A stretch of 52,362 nt of DNA from Caballeronia catudaia (GTDB lineage Bacteria > Pseudomonadota > Gammaproteobacteria > Burkholderiales > Burkholderiaceae), in contig NZ_FCOF02000045.1 of assembly GCF_001544755.2 (NCBI RefSeq), positions 1 to 52,362 on the forward strand. Direction: 5' to 3'. The position numbers and the translations under genes are program-made. Positions 8,558 through 18,775 of this stretch are shown here, piece after piece. Position 1 is the first letter of the stretch; each line of letters starts with the position of its first letter. The notes below the pieces were generated by a model. It had not been told where the DNA came from. It saw nothing but the letters and a program-made list of their open reading frames with translations, and did not search any database.

Positions 8558-9292
8558 GTGAAAAACCTGCTGAGCAGAAGAGGTAGCTTGCTCGACAATG
8601 CACCATCGTTTCTCGTGCGCCAGAAAGCGAACGGTTCAATCCGGGTGGCATTGCCCGAAATCCCCGAAGACGTACCTTCGGACGAAGATGTTCCGAACAG
8701 CGCGCCCGTCACTCGCGTGACGCCGTTGCGCCCTGCCGCGGTTCCGTCACAGTCCGCGGGCGTTCAGGCTTTGCAGGCCGGCCAGCTTGCCGAGGTCGAA
8801 TGGCTCGTTCAGCAAGGCTCGCTGTCGACGTTTCGCACGTTTCAGAGTTTCGCGTATCGCGCGGGTTTGTTGTTCTATCCGCGCGAGCTGGTCTATTACG
8901 CCGTGCTGTATCACGAGGACGCGGTGTGGCGCGTGCTCAAGGCCGGCGATATCGAAGCCGCCGAGCCGGCGTTCCGTCATTTCGTCGAGCAGGCAATGCG
9001 TCTTGCCGATGCCGACATGCGGCGCGCGCATCTCGAGGCGCACAACGAGCAGTTCACGCGTCTCATCGAAGAGTCGGAGGCGCAGATCGACCGCGTGCGC
9101 ACCGATCTGCAGCAGGGCAGCACGCATGACCAGCAAGTCGCCCTGAAACAGCAGGAAGTCCGCAAGGAACTGGCGCAACTGGAAGGCCAGCGCATCGCGG
9201 CGCAGGCACAACTGAACAAGCTGCAGCGTCAGCTTCATCAGTTGAACGCAACGGTTAACGACCGCGTGCCGCATCTGCCGTCGCGTCGATGA
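8558..9292 (+). CDS. DUF2968 family protein
   Basis: The central region (EVEWLVQQGSLSTFRTFQSF, then YRAGLLFYPRELVYYAVLYH) and the coiled-coil C-terminus (RVRTDLQQGSTHDQQVALKQ, then QLNKLQRQLHQLNATVNDRV) match the layout of the DUF2968 proteins found widely in Burkholderia. The biochemical role of the family is not known; the helical tail suggests oligomerisation. A GTG at 8558 preceded by AGGGAG is the best start and gives 244 residues. In-frame ATGs at 8441 and 8516 would add an N-terminus without good composition. The usual DUF2968 signal peptide is not obvious here, so the true N-terminus is uncertain. Confidence 0.75.
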   Translation: MKNLLSRRGSLLDNAPSFLVRQKANGSIRVALPEIPEDVPSDEDVPNSAPVTRVTPLRPAAVPSQSAGVQALQAGQLAEVEWLVQQGSLSTFRTFQSFAYRAGLLFYPRELVYYAVLYHEDAVWRVLKAGDIEAAEPAFRHFVEQAMRLADADMRRAHLEAHNEQFTRLIEESEAQIDRVRTDLQQGSTHDQQVALKQQEVRKELAQLEGQRIAAQAQLNKLQRQLHQLNATVNDRVPHLPSRR

Positions 9293-9356
9293 CACAGCGC
9301 TTCGTTTCGTCCGAAGAAAGCTTCGCTACATCGCGTAAAATCGCCCGTTCGAGCAG

Positions 9357-9581
9357 CTAGTCGAATCGTTCGGCATACTCGGGGCCGAACTTCGCGATAT
9401 ACGTGCTGAGCCCGCGTCCGGCGCGGGCTAGCCGCTTCATCTCCTCGACGCGCGTGCGACCGGGCACGCGATAGTCATACAAGTATGTCCCGCCGCTCAC
9501 GAAGCGCACCTTGATGCCGTCGCGCAGGATGTCGAATGCTTCGACGCCCGAATTGCCGGCAAGATTCTCATAGGGTTGCAT
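9357..9581 (-). CDS. KTSC-domain-like small protein (74 aa)
   Basis: A single small domain with the KTSC pattern: a short beta hairpin, the SGVEAFDIL strand, VRFVSGGTYLYDYRVPG, and a closing helix region (RLARAGRGLSTYIAKFG). KTSC domains occur alone or next to nucleic-acid enzymes; their function is not established. The start MQPYENLAGNSG at 9581 is preferred, while the frame upstream is open but non-conserved in appearance. It is divergent from the 9677 gene. Confidence 0.65.
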   Translation of the reverse strand: MQPYENLAGNSGVEAFDILRDGIKVRFVSGGTYLYDYRVPGRTRVEEMKRLARAGRGLSTYIAKFGPEYAERFD

Positions 9582-9676
9582 GGTGTCTTCCGCCGCGAGC
9601 GCGCGCAATCGTACGCAAACGATTGCGCGCTCCAGGCTTGCCTAAAGTTTCGTCGGCAGGGACCGTTAAGGGTGTC

Positions 9677-9919
9677 ATGGATAAAGATCAATTCCCGTTC
9701 CTCGACGCGGACGACCCGCACTTTCAGCACGCACGCGCGCTGAGCCTCTCGGTCGGTGCGATTCGCCGCGCACAAGGCAAGTGCAATCCGCACGACTTTC
9801 CGGTCGGCTCGCTCGAATGGCACTTCGCCATCGAGGACTTCGCGGGCGACGTCCTGCGCGCCTTGATGGACGAGACCGAAGGCGTCGACATGCAGGTCGG
9901 AGAGCGACCGCGCGACTGA
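9677..9919 (+). CDS. Small hypothetical protein (80 aa)
   Basis: Reads MDKDQFPFLDADDPHFQHAR, with a later HDFPVGSLEWHFAIEDFAGD and ending VGERPRD. It is acidic and soluble, and resembles short conserved Burkholderia proteins of unknown function. TAAGGG lies just upstream of the chosen ATG. The longer in-frame extension to 9536 is antisense to the KTSC gene and has basic, shadow-like composition, so it is excluded. Confidence 0.6.
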   Translation: MDKDQFPFLDADDPHFQHARALSLSVGAIRRAQGKCNPHDFPVGSLEWHFAIEDFAGDVLRALMDETEGVDMQVGERPRD

Positions 9920-9976
9920 TCGCGCGCACGCGCTCCGCATTCTCTGGCCGCCGTTCGGCGCGGCCACTTCCCTGTG

Positions 9977-10483
9977 TTAAAGCTTCACGCCGCCCGATTC
10001 GGGCGCATCCACGCCACCGGGCGGAATCGCGCCGCTCTGGCTGACGTCGCCCGCGCGATTGTTCGACCAGTACGGCTCGCGCCCGTAGTGCTGATGCACG
10101 GTGCTCGCCCAGACGCGGTCCGCCATCGACGGCCACGCATCCTTGTCGAAGCCCGGCGAATTGCGCACCTGCTCCGCGGTCGCATCGATCCTGAAACAGC
10201 GGTTGTCGGTGTCGAGCGTGAGCGCGCTCCACGGCACGGCGAGCAGCTTGTCGCCGATGCCGAGAAAGCCGCCGCTCGACAGCACCGCATATGCGATACG
10301 CCCGGTCGTCACGTCGAGCATGATTTCCTTGAGCGAGCCGACATCGTGTCCGTCGCTGCTCATCACCGAATTGCCATCGAGCGTGCTCGCAGCCATCACA
10401 TCGGGGCCGGGGCCCGCAGCCGTCGCCGCGCCCTTGCCGACGATCTTCGCGCCGTCCGAAGACGATCCCATCGACTGATTCAT
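9977..10483 (-). CDS. PRC-barrel domain protein
   Basis: Residues about 30-105 form a PRC barrel (MAASTLDGNSVMSSDGHDVG, then DVTTGRIAYAVLSSGGFLGI and LLAVPWSALTLD), the fold of photosynthetic reaction centre subunit H and RimM. Stand-alone cytoplasmic PRC proteins like this are common in soil Proteobacteria and are often induced by stress; no enzymatic site is known. The C-terminal third is polar and variable. AGGAG lies upstream of the ATG at 10483. It is divergent from the RNase H-like gene with about 130 bp between starts. Confidence 0.85.
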   Translation of the reverse strand: MNQSMGSSSDGAKIVGKGAATAAGPGPDVMAASTLDGNSVMSSDGHDVGSLKEIMLDVTTGRIAYAVLSSGGFLGIGDKLLAVPWSALTLDTDNRCFRIDATAEQVRNSPGFDKDAWPSMADRVWASTVHQHYGREPYWSNNRAGDVSQSGAIPPGGVDAPESGGVKL

Positions 10484-10617
10484 GATCCGCTCCTTTTGAC
10501 AGGTTGTGAGGAGGCGTGAAGGCTAGCCTTTCACGCGCTTCCGTCAGCAACGGACATACCCATGACGCGTCATGGTCGTCTGCTAAGCTCGGAGGTCGTT
10601 CCATTCGCCCGCCGCCC

Positions 10618-11298
10618 ATGATCGCTTTCGAGGAATTGCTCACTGTCGCCTACAAGAAGGAGCGCCTGCAGAGCCGCCGGCTCGCCAGAGGCGCGTCGAT
10701 TTCCGAGCACACGGCGCTCGTCAGGACACTCCAAAAGGCGGCGGGCGAGCAGTCCTTGCACGATTTGATCGATGCGCGCCGTGCCGCGCAAAACCGTCAC
10801 GCGGATGCGCAGCGCTTGCGCGAAGCGCGGCGCGCCGAACGGGTCAGCGAGGCGAAGCAGCGCAAGGCCCGGATCGACACGGGCGGATGGCGCGGCTGGT
10901 TCGACGGCTCTGCGCTGCCCAATCCGGGCCGATTGGGCGTCGGCGGCGTGCTGGCCGGGCCGCTCGGAACGGCGGTCGAGATCAGCGTCGCCGCGGGCAC
11001 GGGCGACAGCAGCCTTGCGGAGTATCTCGCGCTCATCGCGCTGCTCGAAGCGGCGCTGCGCGAACGTGCCGTCGATATCGTGATTTACGGCGACAGCCGC
11101 GTCGTCATCGACGACATGAGCGCGCCGCACGATGCCGGAATTCGTTCACTCGCGCATCACGCCGCACGCGCCCGCGCGCTTATCGCGCTGATCGGCGAGG
11201 TGCGGCTGCAGTGGATTCCGCGTGCGCGCAATGTCCGCGCGGACGAACTCTCCCGCGCGGCGCTCGAATCGACGCGCGCGTCCGCCGAAGCGGCATGA
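10618..11298 (+). CDS. RNase H-like protein with N-terminal extension
   Basis: Residues about 90-215 form a ribonuclease HI fold: WFDGSALPNPG with Asp96, SLAEYLALIALLEAAL with Glu135, IYGDSRVVIDD with Asp159, and NVRADELSR with Asp209. All four carboxylates expected for two-metal cleavage of RNA in RNA-DNA hybrids are present. The first about 88 residues are a charged helical extension that is not part of the core fold. This class is distinct from housekeeping RnhA and of unclear physiological role. The start at ATG 10618 (MIAFEELLTVAYKKER) is where the coding-like sequence begins; the upstream open frame is not supported. Confidence 0.85.
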   Translation: MIAFEELLTVAYKKERLQSRRLARGASISEHTALVRTLQKAAGEQSLHDLIDARRAAQNRHADAQRLREARRAERVSEAKQRKARIDTGGWRGWFDGSALPNPGRLGVGGVLAGPLGTAVEISVAAGTGDSSLAEYLALIALLEAALRERAVDIVIYGDSRVVIDDMSAPHDAGIRSLAHHAARARALIALIGEVRLQWIPRARNVRADELSRAALESTRASAEAA

Positions 11299-11317
11299 CA
11301 CAGGCTCGACGGAACCG

Positions 11318-12067
11318 TCACTTCAAGTCACGAACATCCGCCGTCGGCGTGTCGCCGAACGCATCGCTCAACAGATAATCGACGACCTTGCGCGCCGACG
11401 CTTCCGGCGTCGCGAGCTGACCGTCGCGCTTCAGCGCGTCGAAGCGTTCGCGCATCGGAAAGCGCCCGAGCTCCGTGCCGCGGATTTCGGCCTGCATGTC
11501 GGTGTCGACGACGCCCGGCGCCACGCTGCAGATGCGCAGCGCGCGATTGCCGTCGAGCGCGACCGCGCGCGCGTGATGGTCGAGCGCCGCCTTGGTCGCG
11601 CAGTAGACGCTCCATCCCGGATAAGCGTTGCGAGCCGCGCCGCTGGAAATATGCACGATGCGCGTCTCCGCCGCCTGCGCGCCCGCTTGAACGACGGCGG
11701 CCGCGAGCGCCATCGGAGCCGCCACGTTCACGCTCACCGCGCGCGCGACGGCCGCCGGGTCCTGATCGGCGAGGCTGCCGACCGGCGCGAGCAACCCCGC
11801 GTTGTTGACGAGCAGAACACGCTCGCTGCCCGACACGAAGCGGGACAACGTGCCGCCCGACAGCCATGCGGTGAGCTGCGTCAGATCGGCGAGATCGAGC
11901 TCGACTTCCTGCAGCTCGCCGGGATGGCGGGCGGCGAGACCAGCGTTGCGCGTGCGGGAGATCGCGAGCACATCGGCACCTGCATCGAGCAGTAGTTCGG
12001 CAAGTGCGGCGCCGAGTCCGCGAGTATGACCGGTGAGGATGGCTCGAATCGGATGGGGCATGGGCAT
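11318..12067 (-). CDS. Short-chain dehydrogenase/reductase (SDR)
   Basis: NAD(P)-dependent oxidoreductase of the classical SDR family, 249 residues. The nucleotide-binding TGHTRGLG lies at residues 12-19, the structural NNAG at 88-91, the catalytic Ser in HISSGAARN at about 141, and YCATK with Tyr155 and Lys159. The substrate is not predictable from the sequence. The basic residues after the second strand (SRTR) favour NADP(H), which is an inference. It is convergent with the RNase H-like gene, with about 20 bp between stops. Confidence 0.9.
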   Translation of the reverse strand: MPMPHPIRAILTGHTRGLGAALAELLLDAGADVLAISRTRNAGLAARHPGELQEVELDLADLTQLTAWLSGGTLSRFVSGSERVLLVNNAGLLAPVGSLADQDPAAVARAVSVNVAAPMALAAAVVQAGAQAAETRIVHISSGAARNAYPGWSVYCATKAALDHHARAVALDGNRALRICSVAPGVVDTDMQAEIRGTELGRFPMRERFDALKRDGQLATPEASARKVVDYLLSDAFGDTPTADVRDLK

Positions 12068-12280
12068 GACCGGGTTGACTGAAGGCGTCTCTCGATTCTA
12101 GCGGCAAGCCCGCTCAGGCGTCGGCTACGCTCAAGCGCGCCGTTCCGGCAAGCGAAAACTGTCGAGGACGGTCGTTCGTTGGTTCCGGCATACAGAAACG
12201 ACCGAGCGCGTTTTTTCGACTGACAAGCCCCTTAACAAAACCGACAATCTTTCCAGAACCGAGAACCACCGGAGACCTCC

Positions 12281-13438
12281 ATGCCGATCCGCCCGAAAGC
12301 ATCCCAAGCCGCATCAATGACGTCGCCAGGCTGTCCTCGACGGCGCTCGCTGACGTCTTCGATGGCGGTCTGCGCGACGCTCATCGGCTTGCCGGCGGCG
12401 GCCTGGGCGCAGAGTTCGGTGCAGCTCTATGGCGATCTCGACACGGGTCTCGCCTATGTCAACAACGTGGGCGGCCATTCGCAATATCGCCTGACGACGG
12501 GCACGATCGACGGCAGCTACTGGGGTCTGCAAGGGTCCGAGGATCTGGGCGGCGGCGCGCGTGCGATCTTCCGTCTGGAGCGCGGCTTGTCGGTCGCGAC
12601 GGGCGAGGGCCTCAACGATCATCCGATGTACGTCGGCGTCGGCACCGACACGCTCGGCACGCTCACGTTCGGTCATCAATACGATTCGATCCACGATTAT
12701 TTCCAGACCTTCACGCTGACCGGCAGCAATGGCGGCACCGCCTTCGCGCACGTGCTCGACAACGACAACGCCAATAACTCCTTCCTCGCCGCGAACTCCG
12801 TGAAGTACACGAGCGCGACCTATGGCGGCTTCAGCTTCGGCGGCCTCTACGCGTTCTCGAATCAGGCGGGCGCGTTCTCGAACAACCGCGCGTACAGCGT
12901 CGGGGTCAACTACTCGGCGGGCTCGTTCAACGCGGGCGCGGCGTATCTGCACAACAACGGGCGCGGCAACACGACGAGCGGCGCCTACGACTCCCTCACG
13001 CTGCCCGGCCCGGCGAACACCGTCTTCAACGCGAACGTGCAGCAGCAGAACACGTTCGGCGTCGGCATGAGCTATGAGCTTGGCGAGTTCACGCTGAGCG
13101 GCGCGTTTTCGCGCGCGATCAACTCAGGCGTCAGCGATGCCGATACCGGCGCCCCAATGCCGTCGCTCGCGCTCAACAACTACGAGATCAACGGCATCTA
13201 CAAGCTGACGCCCGCGATCATGCTCGCGGGCATGTACGTGTACACCAACGGCGGCGGCGCGCACTGGCACGAGGGCGGATTGCAGGTCGACTATCTGCTG
13301 TCCAAGCGCACCGATGTCTATCTGGAGTCGATCTATCAGCGGGCGTCGTCGGGCGCGCCGGCGGTGATCAACACGAACGATCCGTCGAGCGGCCGCAATC
13401 AGTTGATGCTGACCACGGGCATCCGTCATCGGTTCTGA
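12281..13438 (+). CDS. Gram-negative general porin
   Basis: Outer-membrane trimeric 16-strand porin of the Burkholderia OmpC-like type (385 aa). A signal peptide with a long N-region is followed by the mature start QSSVQLYGDLDTGLAYVNN. Alternating beta strands, the loop-3 region (GFKSRQYDSIHDY-like area near residue 140-150), and the C-terminal IRHRF ending in Phe are all diagnostic of porins recognised by the BAM complex. GGAGACC precedes the ATG at 12281. An alternative start at residue 7 of a second Met is possible, because the first about 25 residues are unusually basic for a signal sequence. Confidence 0.9.
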   Translation: MPIRPKASQAASMTSPGCPRRRSLTSSMAVCATLIGLPAAAWAQSSVQLYGDLDTGLAYVNNVGGHSQYRLTTGTIDGSYWGLQGSEDLGGGARAIFRLERGLSVATGEGLNDHPMYVGVGTDTLGTLTFGHQYDSIHDYFQTFTLTGSNGGTAFAHVLDNDNANNSFLAANSVKYTSATYGGFSFGGLYAFSNQAGAFSNNRAYSVGVNYSAGSFNAGAAYLHNNGRGNTTSGAYDSLTLPGPANTVFNANVQQQNTFGVGMSYELGEFTLSGAFSRAINSGVSDADTGAPMPSLALNNYEINGIYKLTPAIMLAGMYVYTNGGGAHWHEGGLQVDYLLSKRTDVYLESIYQRASSGAPAVINTNDPSSGRNQLMLTTGIRHRF

Positions 13439-13504
13439 CGCTTTTGTGGACGCGCTTCGCGTGCTAACTTGGCGATCTCGTTACCGCCGGTTCGCAGGTG
13501 TTCC

Positions 13505-14137
13505 ATGTCGCTCCAGACCTTCTCGCTTTTCCTGCCCGCGTGCTTCGCCATCAACATGGCGTTCGGGCCGAACAACGTGCTGTCGCTATCGAACGGCGCG
13601 CGCGAGGGCGTGCGCGCCTCGGTGCTGGCGGCATTCGGGCGGATCGTCGCGTTCGCGATCATGATCGCCATCGCGGGGCTCGGGCTCGGTGCATTGCTGC
13701 TCGCGTCCCAGACGCTCTTCACCGCGATCAAGTTTGCGGGCGCCGGGTATCTCGTCTGGATCGGCGTGAAGCTGATCCGCTCGGGGCCGTCGCTCGTCGT
13801 GAAGGAAGAGGGCATGGCCCACGAACCGGTGAGTCTTGCGCGGCTCACCAAGCAGGAATTCTGGGTCGCCGCCGGCAACCCGAAAGCGATTCTGGTCTTC
13901 ACCGCGTTCTTCCCGCAATTCGTCGATAGCAGCGCGTACGCGACGAGCTTCGCGATCCTGGGCACGACGTTTCTGCTGCTCGAACTAGTGGCGATCGTTA
14001 TTTACGCCGCCCTGGGCGCGCGTCTGGGGACGCTCTCGCGCGGCGCGCGTGGCTTTACCTGGTTCAATCGGGTGAGCGGGGCGCTGATGATCGGATTCGG
14101 GGTGATGTTGGCTTTCGTGCGCCGGCCGGCGAGTTGA
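13505..14137 (+). CDS. LysE family translocator
   Basis: Inner-membrane exporter of the LysE/RhtB superfamily, which exports amino acids such as lysine, threonine or homoserine lactone. Six hydrophobic segments and the family's N-terminal FGPNNVLSLSNGAREGVRAS are present, together with AGAGYLVWIGVKLIR and NPKAILVFTAFFPQFVD. A length of 210 residues is typical. The start MSLQTFSLFLP is taken; the upstream open frame (from 13469) lacks membrane character. The exported substrate cannot be told from the sequence. Confidence 0.9.
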   Translation: MSLQTFSLFLPACFAINMAFGPNNVLSLSNGAREGVRASVLAAFGRIVAFAIMIAIAGLGLGALLLASQTLFTAIKFAGAGYLVWIGVKLIRSGPSLVVKEEGMAHEPVSLARLTKQEFWVAAGNPKAILVFTAFFPQFVDSSAYATSFAILGTTFLLLELVAIVIYAALGARLGTLSRGARGFTWFNRVSGALMIGFGVMLAFVRRPAS

Positions 14138-14499
14138 ATCGGCGCAATAGCGAGCGTCGAGATGATCGCAAGAATTATTACATCGGGCGATAGTCGATTA
14201 ATGAGCCTTTGGTGTTCAGCGTAATTTGCGTGGCATCGAAAACAAATAGCGAATCGCTGAATTCGTGCTTGCCGGCAGCAATCGTCGCGCTCGCGGCGGC
14301 ATTGCGCCGCGCGCCGGGCCGCCGCCGCTTCCGTGATACTGTCTCTTGCACATTGCTGCGCCACTGCCTGCAGGCAATCAGTTGTCCGTGATTTGCGATA
14401 ATCGCGTATTCGATGCGCAAAATCGCCTGCGCACTTTCCGTGCATTCGGCGTTTTGCAATACGCCGCTTCGCCTTATCGCTGTTGAAGGATTTTTTCCG
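14138..14499. other. Intergenic stretch with no confident gene
   Basis: About 360 bp between the LysE gene and the peptide transporter. A minus-strand frame at 14178-14459 ends with reasonable-looking sequence (GKHEFSDSLFVFDATQITL, then GSLIDYRPM) but its N-terminal half is basic and has no ribosome-binding site. It could be a relict or an unannotated small gene. The right part presumably carries the promoter of the downstream transporter, whose ribosome-binding site GAAGGA is at 14485-14490. Confidence 0.4.
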
Positions 14500-16032
14500 A
14501 TGTCTACTCACCCGTCCGGCGCCACGCAGACGCGTTCATTCTCGACCGTCTTTCTGATCGAAATGTGGGAGCGCTTCGGCTATTACGGCATGGCCGCGCT
14601 GCTCGTGCTTTTCATGGTTGATCAGATCGGTTTCGCTGACGACCGCGCCAATCTGACCTGGGGCGCTTTCACGGCGCTCGTGTTCTCCGCGCCGTCGATC
14701 GGCGGCTGGATCGGCGACAAGGTGCTCGGCGCGCGCCGCACGATGACCGCGGGCGCGGTCGTCCTCGCGCTTGGCTATCTGATGCTCGCGCTGCCGGTCA
14801 ATACGCTCGGCTTCATGTATGCGTCGCTTGGCGTGATCGTCGTCGGCAATGGGCTCTTCAAGTCGAATGCGGCGAATCTCGTGCGCCGCATTTACGAGGG
14901 CGACGATGCGCGCATCGACAGCGCGTTCACGATCTACTACATGGCGGTGAACATCGGCTCGACCTTTTCGATGCTCGCGACGCCCTGGATCAAGGATCGA
15001 TGGGGCTGGCACGCCGCGTTCGCTGTCTGTTGCGGCGGCATGGTGCTCGGCCTCACCAACTTCGCGGTGATGCGCCGCACGCTCGCACACATCGGCTCCG
15101 CGCCGGACGATCATCCGATCCGCTGGAGGGCCGCGATTGCGGTCGCGGCGGGCAGCATCGCACTCGTTGCCGCGACGGTGTTCATCCTCGAGCACAAGGC
15201 GGTGGCCGTCGCGTGCGTGTACGCGGCCGGCATCGCGATTCTCGCGATCTTCGGCTACATGCTCAGGCGGTGCGATCCCGGCGAGCGCTCGGGCCTCATC
15301 GCCGCGCTGATTCTCACGCTTCAGGTCATCCTGTTCTTCGTGTTTTATCAGCAGATGTCGACGTCGCTGACGCTGTTCGCGCTGCGCAACGTCGATCCGT
15401 CGTTTGCGATTGGCGGTGTCGAGCTGTTCACGTGGAGCGCGGCGCAGTTTCAGGCGCTCAACCCGCTCTGGATCATGCTGCTGAGTCCGATTCTCGCGTT
15501 CGTCTATACGCGACAAGCGCGACGAGGCCGCGATATCCCGGTGGCCGCGAAGTATGCGCTGGGCTTCGTCGTCGTGGCGATGGGCTTCTTCGTGTTCAGC
15601 GCGAGCGGACGTTTTGCCGTGGATGGACGTGTGTCGTCGTGGTTCATGGTGGCGGGGTACGGCCTGTACTCGCTCGGCGAACTGCTCGTGTCGGGCCTCG
15701 GCCTCGCGATGATCGCGCGCTATGTGCCGGCCCGCATGAGCGGCTTTATGATGGGCGCGTATTTCGTCGCGACGGGCGTGTCGCAGTATCTCGGCAGCGT
15801 CGTCGCCAACTTTGCGCGCATGCCGTCGGGCAATCTCGAACCGATGCAATCGCTACCGCTTTACACGCAACTGTTCTTCGGACTCGGCTGGCTCGCGACG
15901 GGCGGCGCGATTGTCGCGATCGTGTTGCTGCCCTTGCTCGGCAGGCTGTCGCGGGCGCATCAGCGCGCGGTGGAGGCGGCCATCGACGCCAGCGCGAAGC
16001 GTGCGACGCCGATGGGTGCAAAAAGCGTTTGA
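14500..16032 (+). CDS. POT/PTR family peptide MFS transporter
   Basis: Proton-coupled di-/tripeptide importer of the inner membrane, 510 residues with about 14 hydrophobic segments. The diagnostic POT motif ExxERFxYYG is present as EMWERFGYYG at residues 21-30. Further family motifs are IGGWIGDKVLGARRT and, in the second half, FFVFYQQMSTSLTLFA. The start at 14500 follows GAAGGA; earlier in-frame codons add a non-membrane tail and are excluded. It ends 40 bp before tRNA-fMet, and the tRNA's -35 element overlaps its stop codon. Confidence 0.93.
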   Translation: MSTHPSGATQTRSFSTVFLIEMWERFGYYGMAALLVLFMVDQIGFADDRANLTWGAFTALVFSAPSIGGWIGDKVLGARRTMTAGAVVLALGYLMLALPVNTLGFMYASLGVIVVGNGLFKSNAANLVRRIYEGDDARIDSAFTIYYMAVNIGSTFSMLATPWIKDRWGWHAAFAVCCGGMVLGLTNFAVMRRTLAHIGSAPDDHPIRWRAAIAVAAGSIALVAATVFILEHKAVAVACVYAAGIAILAIFGYMLRRCDPGERSGLIAALILTLQVILFFVFYQQMSTSLTLFALRNVDPSFAIGGVELFTWSAAQFQALNPLWIMLLSPILAFVYTRQARRGRDIPVAAKYALGFVVVAMGFFVFSASGRFAVDGRVSSWFMVAGYGLYSLGELLVSGLGLAMIARYVPARMSGFMMGAYFVATGVSQYLGSVVANFARMPSGNLEPMQSLPLYTQLFFGLGWLATGGAIVAIVLLPLLGRLSRAHQRAVEAAIDASAKRATPMGAKSV

Positions 16033-16058
16033 CCTGAAGGAATGCTTCGGCCTATAAT
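16029..16058 (+). promoter_or_regulatory. Sigma-70 promoter of tRNA-fMet
   Basis: TTGACC (16029-16034) and a perfect TATAAT (16053-16058) are spaced by 18 bp, with the tRNA beginning 14 bp after the -10 box. The -35 hexamer overlaps the stop codon of the peptide transporter. This fits strong constitutive stable-RNA transcription. Confidence 0.75.
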
Positions 16059-16071
16059 CGAATTCTTCAGA

Positions 16072-17721
<1,650 letters not shown>

Positions 17722-17928
17722 ACTTTCTCTCGTTTCTGTTCTTGAGTAACGGGCTCGCCATTTCGTGGGTCGCGTGCAACCTGACGCACGATCATCTCGA
17801 CGAATGCCCGCCATGCTTCGGGATGCTTATCGCGTAACAAGTCTACCTCTCGTGTGCGGTTGGTTGCGGGCGTTCGACCGTTATTGACACACCTTGAACG
17901 ACCTTGATTTCAAGGGGCGCGCGCTGAT

Positions 17929-18775
17929 CTACTGCGTGAATCCTTCGCGTCGCGCGTGCGCGATGTCGCGCAACTCGTCGCTATGTTCGCGTGGGAAGAC
18001 AGCGTCAATCAGGTCGATGGCATCGTCCAGTTCTTCGAGCGATTGCGCGTGCTCGATGCGATCACGAACCTCTGCGTAGCTGTACTGCCGGTCGAGGCGC
18101 TGTTCGTGCGACTCGGCTGGTAGCACCGCTTCGGACGCGGCATTGCGCAGGGCGACTGACTTCTGACTGTACGCATCACGCGCGATCTTCTTCGCGCCCT
18201 CGCTTCGCATCTGAGCGGCAAGCGCGCCGGCCGCAGCTAGATCGTCAGCGTTGCGCGCAACGTCGATCCGCTCCAACACTTCTTCCAGCGTCGGCTCGCG
18301 CTCGACCGTCGGCGCGACTTGGCTTGTATCAGGCGGCTTCGCCTGCGCAGCGTCTGCCGCGGGTCTGCGCGCGACACGTTCGGCGGTACGCGGCGCAATG
18401 TTCAGATCGAGCGTGGGCGACGGATCGTTCGTCAATGCGGCAGGTGAGTTCGCGGTGGGCGCTGTGCGGCCTTCACGGATGGTGCGGTTGATCGCTTGCA
18501 AGGGATCATCCGGTGTCGCATCGAACAGCACTGAGTCGCGTGCGTCATCGCGTGCGAGGGCGGCGCGCGCCTTGGTGGTCATCGGCAGGCGCTTACAGAG
18601 GCGCTTTAACGGCCGCACCTTCGCCATCTCCTCGGGCCATTTCGACCAGGGCGTATCGTCCGCTTTGGCCTTGCTCATGTTGCGAAAGTACTCGATCTCA
18701 GCCCACTCCATCGCCTCGAAGTAAAAGCCGCCGTTGACGAGCCGGGCGAAAGCATACACCAACGCAGGCGGCTGC
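17929..18775 (-). pseudogene. recT: RecT-family annealing protein, 5'-truncated
   Basis: The C-terminal part of a phage RecT single-strand annealing protein: ALVYAFARLVNGGFYFEAME, then WAEIEYFRNMSKAKADDTPW and RPLKRLCKRLPMTTKARAAL. These match the end of the RecT core. A long charged C-terminal extension follows with two repeated helical segments (EPTLEEVLERIDVARNADDL and YAEVRDRIEHAQSLEELDDA). The N-terminal half of the core, with the ssDNA-binding region, is missing: homology stops at about 18770, exactly where the tape-measure fragment starts on the other strand. The frame is open across the junction but that upstream part is antisense tape-measure sequence, so this is a deletion remnant. 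Confidence 0.8.

Noticed and set aside
14178..14459. Minus-strand small gene between lysE-like and POT genes
   Set aside because: Only the C-terminal half looks protein-like; no start signal and no recognised family, so it is recorded only as intergenic content.
14536..15849. Long minus-strand open frame (437 codons) antisense to the peptide transporter
   Set aside because: Arg/His/Glu-rich composition typical of the antisense of GC-rich genes; the plus-strand POT transporter is certain.
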